Assembly: GCF_019968765.1 (NCBI RefSeq)
Contig: NZ_CP074152.1
Coordinates: 9,532 to 73,531, forward strand
Reading direction: 5' to 3'
DNA length: 64,000 nucleotides
From: Enterobacter sp. JBIWA008
GTDB lineage: Bacteria > Pseudomonadota > Gammaproteobacteria > Enterobacterales > Enterobacteriaceae
The stretch's first letter is position 1; every line of letters begins with the position of its first letter. This document shows, piece after piece, positions 35,070-43,401 of this stretch. The position numbers were made by a program, and so were the translations under genes. Under the pieces are notes generated by a model. The model was given only the letters and a program-made list of their open reading frames with translations. It was not told where the DNA came from and ran no database searches.

Positions 35070-36632
35070 TCACACGTTACCTTGAGCGGCATTATCATCG
35101 GCTGCCTGAGTGTATTCCAGCATATTTTTAAACTCATTTAAAGGTACAGGCATACTAAAATAATAACCCTGAAAATGTGTCACCCCCATTGCTTTCAACA
35201 TCTCTTTTTGTGACTCGTTCTCTACACCTTCAGCTATGATAGAGCAGCCGAGCTTACTACCCAAATTAATAATATTGGAAATAACAAGCTGGGAGGTTTT
35301 ATCATTTTCAACTCCAAAAGTAAACATCTTATCGATTTTAAGATAGTTAGGTGAGAAAAGTTTTACATAGCTGTAGTTGGCATTTCCTGTTCCGAAGTCA
35401 TCCAATGACAATCCAATATGACGTTCTTTTAATGACTGTATAATCTCCTGTGTTTCTAGGCTGTCGGTAATTATTTCTCTTTCGGTTACCTCTAAGACAA
35501 TACGGAAATGATACGGTGAAACATACCGTGAAAAAAACTCACATAATGAAATTATGTCTTTATTTTTAAAATGCCATGCGCTTACGTTAAAACAAATAAT
35601 GAGAGGAGTATGGCCTGCGATACTGATTTCTTTCAATTCCTTTGCCGTATTCACAAAGCATGTACTAGTAAGTTCTTTAATCGTGCCGTTCTCTTCCGCT
35701 AGTTTGATAAATATATCTGGTGCGATAAAATTCTTACCGTTCTCTAACCAGCGAAGAAGTATCTCACCGCCAGCGATCTGCTCATGCTCTGCATCATAAA
35801 TAGGCTGGATCCAGGGTGAAATTTCATCTTTTTTTATCGCATTATGAAGACGTGCATCAAGCGTTTTACGATAAAGTACGTATCGACCCATAAGAAAGCT
35901 GGTCAGAACAGAAAAAAAGATAACTAAAGCTATTGAATCCCAAGAATACTGCAGGAAAGTCGAAAGTGTGTATATCTGTGATATATCCGCTATGACTGAG
36001 AAAGGATACAGTGAAGAATGTCGAGAGATCGTTTTCTCAACTCTCGGCTGGGTAATAACGATACCATCCTTGCCCATAAATTTATTACCAACCTGAATAT
36101 AAAAATGAGATTTACTGTCAATTAGCTTCAGTATATTGTACAGATAATACCCATCGACACCGGCCAGTACAGAATTACCATAGCTCGTAAGGTTACGATA
36201 GACAATAAGAGAGCGGTAAGGTGTCAGTTCGTTTCCATTAAGTAGTAACAGTTTTCCCTGAGTGTAATCTTTTCCATCTACGTCAAAATATCTGCTGCCG
36301 TAGACAGTTGTACAGTAAATCTGATTGTACTTAGCAAGATTAATAGAACGGACATCAGGAATTGCAGCAACATGTGCCCGAAGATCTGAAAGAACCGAAT
36401 CTGTGCAGGCACTTCCAGTATACATGGCGCCTTTTTCAGTGGCTGACTTTGCATGCCCTAATATTGCCTCAATTCTCACTACGGCCTGCTCAAGCTGATT
36501 GTGTGTCTGTTGCTCAAGGGTTGATTCCATTTTCCAATAACTGAATGCGAGACCTGAAAAAAAGATCACAAAGAAAACAATTGCATTAAAAGGCCATATC
36601 GGGCGTTCTAAATTTTTCATATTATCTGGCAT
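35070..36632 (-). CDS. Membrane-bound EAL-domain cyclic-di-GMP phosphodiesterase (CSS-type)
   Basis: A 520-residue protein. An N-terminal membrane helix (about 14-30) is followed by a periplasmic CSS-type domain of about 200 residues with cysteines (SACTDSVLSDLRAH; QIYCTTVYGS), a second membrane helix (about 225-245) and a C-terminal EAL domain (260-510). Catalytic motifs are GGEILLRW (EIL instead of EAL), LEVTERE, LSLDDFGTGNANYSYV, LKIDKMF and IAEGVENESQ. This is the PdeC-like architecture, in which periplasmic disulfide state controls c-di-GMP breakdown. EIL is a tolerated variant in some active enzymes. Its closeness to pilus and adhesin genes suggests control of surface attachment. Confidence 0.88.
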   Translation of the reverse strand: MPDNMKNLERPIWPFNAIVFFVIFFSGLAFSYWKMESTLEQQTHNQLEQAVVRIEAILGHAKSATEKGAMYTGSACTDSVLSDLRAHVAAIPDVRSINLAKYNQIYCTTVYGSRYFDVDGKDYTQGKLLLLNGNELTPYRSLIVYRNLTSYGNSVLAGVDGYYLYNILKLIDSKSHFYIQVGNKFMGKDGIVITQPRVEKTISRHSSLYPFSVIADISQIYTLSTFLQYSWDSIALVIFFSVLTSFLMGRYVLYRKTLDARLHNAIKKDEISPWIQPIYDAEHEQIAGGEILLRWLENGKNFIAPDIFIKLAEENGTIKELTSTCFVNTAKELKEISIAGHTPLIICFNVSAWHFKNKDIISLCEFFSRYVSPYHFRIVLEVTEREIITDSLETQEIIQSLKERHIGLSLDDFGTGNANYSYVKLFSPNYLKIDKMFTFGVENDKTSQLVISNIINLGSKLGCSIIAEGVENESQKEMLKAMGVTHFQGYYFSMPVPLNEFKNMLEYTQAADDNAAQGNV

Positions 36633-37308
36633 CTTAATATAAAGGGCGGTTGTACTTAATAAAGTAGCATAAAAATATGTATGTTGCAGGTTTACAGGAT
36701 AAAGAATAGTAATTCAGGTTGCCTGATAATATGTAGCCTAATGAAATATTAGGGTATTATGCTACATGTCAGCCTGTTTTCGACCTGTACATCCATCACC
36801 ACCGCCTCAGTTAGTTTCCTCTGCTGTTACCCCCAGTCACCCGCTCCGTACATCCGGCTCCACTCTGGCTTATCTGCATTCGTCATTCAGATTCTTATAG
36901 TGTCTCCCGTCCTCCAGTCACTGCCGCCTTTGTGATATTATATGCTGTTATAATAACTTCTATTGGTTTTATAAATTAATATTTAAATAATTAAAATATT
37001 ATCTTTCAATGCATGCCATATCCTTCCTATTATCTTTTCGGCAACTGTAGTGCGGCCTAATGCCACGACCCGTAGCCGAATTGCAGCATGCAAAGCCACT
37101 CTGCGCCTGCCTTGCGGTTTTTTCAGGCAGATTTGAGGAACACTTCAATCTTGCCCGTTGGGCGTTTCATTTTGTGGATGCGCCCTGAATTTTCCGTACG
37201 GCAATCCTGCTTTTTCCTGGCATCAAGCGCCACAAAGATGCGGAACTGCCGGTTTTATTGGCTGGATGCAGGAATGCTGCTTACTGCTTTTACTGACTGG
37301 AGTTTCTG
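36633..37308. other. Stretch between the EAL gene and the chaperone fragment
   Basis: About 680 bases. 36633-37080 is non-coding. From 37088 to 37300 several overlapping frames read into the chaperone fragment without recognisable products; this may be the remains of the preceding fimbrial gene. Confidence 0.4.
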
Positions 37309-37767
37309 GTGGAAAACACCAATATTACCCGCGCGCCACTGTTCCTCGCGCTTATTTTCGTGATGCTTTCCGCAAGCTCAGCGGAGCCACAAACCAAACT
37401 GGAGCAGAAGACCACCACCTACTCTGTCGGCCTCAGTGCAACCCGTCTAATCTACACGCCGGGCTCGCCAGGGGCTTCTGTCACTATCAATAACCTGAAC
37501 GATTGCCCTGTTCTTGCCCAGAGCGAAGTTTCTCCTGATGATGGTGGGAGTTGTGTGCAGTTCTCGGTTACCCCTCCCCTGTTCAGACCTGACGCAGGCC
37601 GGCAGATCCGTGTGAGCATCATAATGACCGGCGACAGCAGCGCTAAGGATCGTGAATCCATCAGCTGGTTCTGCGTGACAGGTATCCTGCCTGAGAAAGG
37701 GGGCGTCTGGGATGAGCGCAATTATTATTGGAGTGAGCCCGGGAGCATCTTAAAAATAAAAGGATAG
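37309..37767 (+). pseudogene. Truncated FGL-type fimbrial chaperone
   Basis: A 152-codon frame from a GTG (GGAG 6 bases upstream) encodes a signal peptide (to about residue 25) and the N-terminal Ig domain of a long-loop periplasmic chaperone: SVGLSATRLIYTPGSPGASV, VTPPLFRPDAGRQIRVSII and KDRESISWFCVTGILPEKGG. Intact chaperones are 230-250 residues; here the second domain is missing and the frame ends SEPGSILKIKG. It is the only remnant of an AfaB/CS-type adhesin operon, distinct from the archaic pilus at 42-47 kb. Confidence 0.75.
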
Positions 37768-38122
37768 CAATGAAAATATTAAACCATCCATGTTAAAAAA
37801 GATAAAGACAAAAGAAATAAACAAAAAATAATTTTTCTTTTGAATGCCTTTCACAAAAACAAACAGAGTTTTTAAGCCTGACATTGCGTGGTGCTACAGA
37901 TAGAACTATCAGCAAAGTAATGAATATTCCTGTAAAAAAAGAAAGCGCATACCGTCGTAATGTGCGAATAAAAATGGAGTTGTAAAATAGGGCTCATTTT
38001 TTTCAGTTTTTCAATTTCATGAGGGTAATATAGCGTTCTTGTGCTATAATGCATGGAAAAGATTGAAAAAAAACAAATTTAAATTATACTTGAGGGTGTA
38101 TACTTCAATAGTAGAATTCGTT
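37768..38122. other. AT-rich intergenic region
   Basis: No supported gene in 355 bases. It presumably contains the promoter of the ToxR-like regulator, but no element is clear. Confidence 0.4.
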
Positions 38123-38884
38123 ATGAACATTATCATCAATAACCAAGTTGTTTTTAACCAAGATGAATTTACACTAACCCTTGTCAGTCAGCCTGAAAAC
38201 TATATTAAGTTGCAACCAATAACATCGTTAGTCCTTTCTGAGCTACTTGAGAAAAGTAATAACACCATATCCCGGGAGGAATTGCTTGAAAATATCTGGG
38301 TTGGCAGGGGGTACGCACCATCCAATGCTAGTTTAAATAATAGCATTGCAGCCATAAGAAAAAGCTACCACACATTGACTAACGATGAGTTGCATTTAAA
38401 AACAATACCTAAGATTGGATACGAATTTTATTGTGATAAGTATATATATAATAATAATGATCATGAAATTCCAGATATATTGGAAAATAAAAACAAAAGT
38501 CGTTACAAGCCCAGTGCATATGCACACACAATCATAACTTGCTTATCATTGTTTTCTTTGGTTTTTTTTGCTTTGTATTTTTATTTTGAAAGTATTATTT
38601 TTGTTGGATTTAAAGACAAACCTTATAGTGAGGTTGAGAGAATAGGTATTTGTACTATTTATGGTTATAACTCATCCGTACCTAAAAAAACCTTTGATAA
38701 TAACATTAAAAATGAGCTGAATCTTGATGAATGTTACAGCGCTAAAGATGAAAACGCAGTTGACATCTATTTAGATTTCAATACACAAGGCGGCAAATAT
38801 ATTTTTTATACCGAATGTAAAAATAAGGTGGGCGAAGATTTCGAACAATGCATGAATTACAAGGTATCGCACTCAACAAGGTGA
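38123..38884 (+). CDS. ToxR/CadC-like membrane-anchored transcriptional regulator
   Basis: About 253 residues. An N-terminal winged helix of OmpR type (QPITSLVLSELLEKSNNTIS; REELLENIWVGRGYAPSNAS; KTIPKIGYEFYC) covers residues 15-105. A linker and a single membrane helix (ITCLSLFSLVFFALYFYF, about 145-165) follow, then a periplasmic part of about 90 residues with four Cys. This is the ToxR/CadC/MarT/YqeI layout. The start at 38123 aligns with the usual N-terminus; an upstream ATG at 38039 would add an unlikely basic extension. It is followed at once by a FidL-like gene, as in Salmonella marT-fidL and E. coli yqeI-yqeJ. Confidence 0.82.
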   Translation: MNIIINNQVVFNQDEFTLTLVSQPENYIKLQPITSLVLSELLEKSNNTISREELLENIWVGRGYAPSNASLNNSIAAIRKSYHTLTNDELHLKTIPKIGYEFYCDKYIYNNNDHEIPDILENKNKSRYKPSAYAHTIITCLSLFSLVFFALYFYFESIIFVGFKDKPYSEVERIGICTIYGYNSSVPKKTFDNNIKNELNLDECYSAKDENAVDIYLDFNTQGGKYIFYTECKNKVGEDFEQCMNYKVSHSTR

Positions 38885-38889
38885 TTCAA

Positions 38890-39369
38890 ATGAACAAAAG
38901 TGGGTTTTTTTTATTTCAAATAACAGTGATATTGATTGCTGTAGTTTTCTTTTACACATATTATTTATTTGTGGGAAGAACATTTACCTGCGTCGCAGAT
39001 GTTAATTTTATAGTAAATAAAAACAATGAAATAATTAAATTGGATAGTGATTACGATTTTGTTTTGGAACCTAACAGAAAGGCTTCAATTCATATAAATG
39101 GCACGCTAACATTTAATGATAGAAACTATGATCTAAATAGGGCCTACTTTATGGAATACTCAAGAAAAAACAATAGCTTTTATTATGAAATGCACATAGT
39201 GAACAAAAGTAAACATAAACTTGATAACACTCCTGATGAATTATTTGAGGCATATTTCATGGCGCAAAATTTAAGCGCACCTTTTTATCTTAAAGTGTCG
39301 AAGATACGTAATAATTTATACTTGACTGAAGGGCTTAAAAGAACATATTTTACCTGTTTGAGAACGTAA
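38890..39369 (+). CDS. FidL-like membrane protein, partner of the ToxR-like regulator
   Basis: A 159-residue protein with one N-terminal membrane anchor (FFLFQITVILIAVVFFYTYY) and a periplasmic domain (CVADVNFIVNKNNEI; IHINGTLTFNDRNYDLNR; FYYEMHIVNKSKHK). This matches the FidL-like layout. AAGGTG lies 6 bases before the ATG at 38890. FidL-like proteins are encoded after MarT/YqeI-type regulators and are thought to modulate them in the periplasm. The gene starts 5 bases after the regulator ends, so they form one operon. Confidence 0.75.
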   Translation: MNKSGFFLFQITVILIAVVFFYTYYLFVGRTFTCVADVNFIVNKNNEIIKLDSDYDFVLEPNRKASIHINGTLTFNDRNYDLNRAYFMEYSRKNNSFYYEMHIVNKSKHKLDNTPDELFEAYFMAQNLSAPFYLKVSKIRNNLYLTEGLKRTYFTCLRT

Positions 39370-39971
39370 TCAGTATTAATCGTCGAATTAACTTAGATGG
39401 CGCGTTTGCCTTAATAAATTGAACTATGATACATGAAATCATGTGTGAGGGCGCGCCACTGGACAAAGTAATTGACTCAAAAACCAACCTCTGATTCATC
39501 ATATACGCAGTAAAATAATGTCATCCGCTGCAGAGGAAGCTTAAGACAGATGGCCAAGTCACTAAGAACTTCACCTAACGAAAATCAGTTTTACCATTGC
39601 TCACCGAAAGACTCCTGTTACCGGGCTGGAGAATCCGAGCGTTTGCTAATCAGCGCCTGAGCAGGAGTATTGCCCGGTTAAAATAACGAATTAAAGTCTT
39701 CGCTAGATAGCGGAAACGGAAATGTACAATATAAAGCAACTGTGCGGCAGCTGCGAGACTATGATGGCCTGGTAACAGATGCCCTTTTCATGGTACGTGC
39801 ACTGCACAAAAGACAAAGGCAGGTATGTCAGAAAGTGTTCTTATCGCCTGGAAACATGACACGCTACTGAAATACAAGCCTGAAATATTTTTTATTCAAA
39901 ATAATAATGTGAAATCATGATTGTGTTTTTTTAAGAGATAGAATGAATCATTTTTCAAATTGGAGTTATAT
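39370..39971. other. Intergenic stretch with decayed coding sequence
   Basis: About 600 bases without an intact gene. On the + strand a short coding-like piece (RQLRDYDGLVTDALFMVRAL, near 39740-39810) is interrupted on both sides, suggesting a lost gene. The last 80 bases are AT-rich and probably hold the promoter of the next gene. Confidence 0.4.
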
Positions 39972-41303
39972 ATGAAAGATTTAAAAATTGAATTGACTGT
40001 AAATTTAAAAGACTATATCTATGCGCCTGATGCAGGGATTAATCCTGATACAGGAGAAGACCTCACGGAAAAATTGACCACGTTACTGGATGTTAGTAAT
40101 TCTGCAAAAAAAGGGATCTTCTTTCCGTCTGGAGTTTATCATTTTTCTAATGATGTAATCATGAAGTCCTACAATTCGCTTAAAGGTTCTTTCAGCGGCA
40201 CTGTCTTCCGCGGTATTTCTGATAGTGGTAATGCTGTGATGTTTGGTGACAGCACATATGTTAATGCAGTCACCACGTTAAGCATCGAAAACATTATTTT
40301 TGATAATGCTATTGTGAACTTCTACGGACGTAAAACGAATATAAACATAAGTCATAATGTGTTTATCAACACCATAACATCTATAGATGTCGCGCAGCTA
40401 ACATGCTCTACGCAACCCTATATAATTAAAGGTAACGTTTTCATGCGTGGTAGGGGTTATGCGGGGGTTGGTCTTAGTACTTATGGAAACTCTCCTGGAT
40501 TAGTTATCGAACAAAATTTCCTTGGCTCAGTGGCACATATCGATAAAGCAAAACCGTGGCTCGATGATGAAACCCAGATGATGCTCGCAATTTTACTTAA
40601 GTTGCGCAACGCAGGTTCTATTTCATTCGACGACGAACAGGGGGATTTTGTTGCTGGCTGGTACTCCACCAGTAATCTGAAGAAAGCCCTATTTCGTAAA
40701 AACTTCTTCGTAGGTAGTCAGGAAATGTATCTCTTAAATCCAGCAACAGGTAAAGAGGATATTAGCCGTGACCATAACATATATATCAAGCAGTATGACC
40801 AAGTTGAAGTCGTACAAAATTATTTTGGGGGTTGGCCTTGCAATGATCATCCTTCTGGTCAGTTAAAGTTTCGTAACGCTAAGGGTCTGATTTTTGCAGG
40901 AAACTATCTGGAAGGTATTTCCTTCAATGCACGACCATATGACGATGTTAATAATGTCTGGTGGATTATGCAGGACACCTATATTTTTAATAACTACATC
41001 AATAATGGGATGGTTAGTTACTGGCAAAATTTTGGTGATAGTGTAGAAAAAGCAATTAGGATTTTAAACTATCTGGTGTTCTCTAATGAGTTCATTAATC
41101 GCGGAGGTTCTCAGGTATTAATTTCATCACCATCAAGAACTTTTTCACCCAATCAATTTCTGTGTGCAGAAAACCGTTTCGTTGATACTGGGAAGCTAGT
41201 GCCGACAATCGGAGTTTTTGTTGAGAAAGATATAAATACATTGCGAGAAATGTTGCCTGACTATGCTTCTAAGTATCTTGAAGTTAAGCCAATAATGCCT
41301 TAA
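39972..41303 (+). CDS. Right-handed parallel beta-helix protein of unknown function
   Basis: A 443-residue protein from ATG 39972 (GGAG 6 bases upstream). The N-terminus (DLTEKLTTLLDVSNSAKKGI then FFPSGVYHFSNDVIM) is the typical entry to a pectate-lyase-like beta-helix. Repeating coils with Asn-rich turns follow: SIENIIFDNAIVNFYG, INISHNVFINT, IIKGNVFMRGRGY, VEVVQNYFGG, LIFAGNYLEG, YIFNNYINNG and LVFSNEFINR. There is no signal peptide. Such folds occur in polysaccharide lyases, epimerases and phage tail spikes. Acidic clusters exist, but no family catalytic set is recognisable. Function unknown. Confidence 0.75.
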   Translation: MKDLKIELTVNLKDYIYAPDAGINPDTGEDLTEKLTTLLDVSNSAKKGIFFPSGVYHFSNDVIMKSYNSLKGSFSGTVFRGISDSGNAVMFGDSTYVNAVTTLSIENIIFDNAIVNFYGRKTNINISHNVFINTITSIDVAQLTCSTQPYIIKGNVFMRGRGYAGVGLSTYGNSPGLVIEQNFLGSVAHIDKAKPWLDDETQMMLAILLKLRNAGSISFDDEQGDFVAGWYSTSNLKKALFRKNFFVGSQEMYLLNPATGKEDISRDHNIYIKQYDQVEVVQNYFGGWPCNDHPSGQLKFRNAKGLIFAGNYLEGISFNARPYDDVNNVWWIMQDTYIFNNYINNGMVSYWQNFGDSVEKAIRILNYLVFSNEFINRGGSQVLISSPSRTFSPNQFLCAENRFVDTGKLVPTIGVFVEKDINTLREMLPDYASKYLEVKPIMP

Positions 41304-42158
41304 ATGTTTAATTTAATCTTGCGCTCCCAGGGGTATGAATTATTAGTGCAGGTTTTTCACTGAGTACCTGCACTAATATACACTCATTCTTATATACTAC
41401 GTAAATTACAGCAGTAATGAATAGCTTTGTTTTTGCTCATCACTACGATATGCGTTGCACTTGAGGATGAATATATTTTGTCTGATATCTATTAAACGTG
41501 ATATCGGGATTTTAATGTCCATTTAAAAATTTAACGAAAATGATTATCTCAAAAACTTCGTGTAATACATTTTTTATCTCAGAAGCTCATCACTATCACT
41601 GTCGAAGAAAATGAGTGGTAGCTGCTAATGGCAGGGGATGAATCATGGCTGTGTTCTATCATGACAGTAGCTACAGCACACTCCATATTAGAACCCGAGA
41701 GTTACAGTCCCCCTTTTCCCTTTCTAGCGGATATCCATATAAATACTTTCAATAAGTATCAATGGTGAACACAAAAATTTACTGACAACTATCAACAGCA
41801 GTATCCGCTTGTGGAGGAAGGCTCTCAACTGTTCGAGAGCACGTTGGCGCGATGGTCGTCCATGATGAGAGTCACCTCCCCCTGAGTCAGTATATGAAAA
41901 CATTACCAGAAAGTCTTTTAATCTAACCCCATGAATTTAATCGATATAAAAAACCAGCCCGACGATCAAGTGAAACATATAAAACTAATTTAACGTGGGG
42001 TGGAAAATTTTGTACTTGTTTTATTTTCTTTGCAGCTAAAGTTAGCTTGTTCAGTATTTTTAGTTCATGCCACATCTGGCAACCCTCAACACCAATGTAC
42101 TGTTGAATGGCTTTCATTTACTGAATACCTTGATGCTAACATTACTTAAGGAAGAAAA
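41304..42158. other. Intergenic region upstream of the pilus operon
   Basis: About 850 AT-rich bases with no supported gene. A 64-codon minus-strand frame (41923-42117) lacks a ribosome binding site and a family. The region presumably carries the pilus promoter; long AT-rich leaders before such operons often bind H-NS, an inference. Confidence 0.4.
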
Positions 42159-42647
42159 ATGAAACTTAATAAGTTAACGGCCGCGCTCAGCTTTTTATTC
42201 ATGACGGTTTCTGCACATTCAGCGTATGCTGAAACCGAAACAAACTCATTTAACGTAAAAATCGCTGTAAGCAGCCTTTGTAAAATTGATAATATTCAGG
42301 ATGTTGATTTTGGTACCGTATCAGAAGCTATTGAGGGTGATGTGGTTAAGGATACGATGCTAAAAATCAAATGCAATGACCAGAAGCCTTATACTATATC
42401 ACTGACTCCTTCAAATGATTCAGCGGTTGGACAAGGAAAAATGAAATCATCAGAAGGCCATGAAATCAATTACGGCTTGTATTCTAACGAGGCTGCCACG
42501 GTACCATGGGGAAGTATGAACCTTCAGCAGCACACTGGTAATGGCATTAAGCAGAATTACCCTGTTTATGTTAAAGTAGCCGGATCTGAATTTGATGCGC
42601 CATCAGGCTCCTATCACGATATAGTCAAGGTTCAGGTACACTACTAA
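42159..42647 (+). CDS. Spore coat U (SCPU) domain pilin, CsuA/B-like major subunit
   Basis: A 162-residue secreted pilin. The signal peptide ends SAYAE (about residue 25). The mature protein has the SCPU pattern: SFNVKIAVSSLCKIDNIQDV, DFGTVSEA, LKIKCNDQKPYTISL, INYGLYSNEAATVPWG and SGSYHDIVKVQVHY with a C-terminal aromatic. In archaic chaperone-usher pili (for example Csu of Acinetobacter) such subunits build the thin fibre. GGAAG lies 6 bases upstream of the start. First gene of a four-gene operon. Confidence 0.88.
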   Translation: MKLNKLTAALSFLFMTVSAHSAYAETETNSFNVKIAVSSLCKIDNIQDVDFGTVSEAIEGDVVKDTMLKIKCNDQKPYTISLTPSNDSAVGQGKMKSSEGHEINYGLYSNEAATVPWGSMNLQQHTGNGIKQNYPVYVKVAGSEFDAPSGSYHDIVKVQVHY

Positions 42648-42649
42648 AA

Positions 42650-43393
42650 ATGTTACTTTTTATCATGAAAGTATTTAAAATCATGGTAACTTTGTCCGCT
42701 GGACTGATGATGTTATTTACCAGTTCAGCGGCAGTAGCGACCGGGTTGCAGGTCACCCCCCTTTCGGTAGAACTTGCAGAAAACACCAAAGCGACTGAAA
42801 TGTGGCTCCTGAACACGAAATCAACGCCTATTGATGCTCAGATGAGACTATACCAGTGGGATCAAAGAGAAAATAAAGATGTACTTCTTCCCACTTCGTC
42901 CCTGATTATCAGTCCACCTTTCACTAAAATTCCTCCGGGTGGAAAACAACTGGTTCGCGTGATTAGGGGGAAGCAGTCAGACAATTCTTCACCCTTGGAA
43001 GCCTACAGGATTGTGGTAAACGAACTCCCGGCACCATCAACAAAAGAGAAAGGCGTTGATTTTGTAATGGAGTACTCGCTTCCTGTTTTCGTGCTTCACA
43101 GACCTGTAGATAAAACGTCACAAACAACTCTTATATCCATTATTAAGAAAGAAGGGAAACCCTTTATCAGGGTTGCAAACACAGGATCATATATCAGCCA
43201 TCTTTATGATATTCATTACATTGCTCCTACAGGTAAAAAGTACCCGCTCCGCCTGAATGGACTTGGCTATGTCCTGCCTGGAAAAACAATGGAATGGGAT
43301 AGCGGTTTGAACTCCACAGTCATACATAACGGAGGGAGTATTCAATTTATGCAGAGCGGAATCAAACATACACAGTTAATAAATTTACGATAA
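42650..43393 (+). CDS. Periplasmic pilus chaperone, archaic (CsuC-like) type
   Basis: A 247-residue chaperone. Signal peptide to about residue 31, then LQVTPLSVELAENTKATEMW, a strand with DAQMRLYQWDQRENKDVLLP, the subunit-binding motif IISPPFTKIPPGGKQLVRVI, and YRIVVNELPAPSTKEKGVDF. It holds pilins in a folding-competent state before usher delivery. The frame starts at 42650, 2 bases after the pilin; an internal ATG at 42665 begins the signal peptide more typically, and neither has a clear ribosome binding site. Confidence 0.9.
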   Translation: MLLFIMKVFKIMVTLSAGLMMLFTSSAAVATGLQVTPLSVELAENTKATEMWLLNTKSTPIDAQMRLYQWDQRENKDVLLPTSSLIISPPFTKIPPGGKQLVRVIRGKQSDNSSPLEAYRIVVNELPAPSTKEKGVDFVMEYSLPVFVLHRPVDKTSQTTLISIIKKEGKPFIRVANTGSYISHLYDIHYIAPTGKKYPLRLNGLGYVLPGKTMEWDSGLNSTVIHNGGSIQFMQSGIKHTQLINLR

Positions 43394-43401
43394 ACACAAA
43401 T

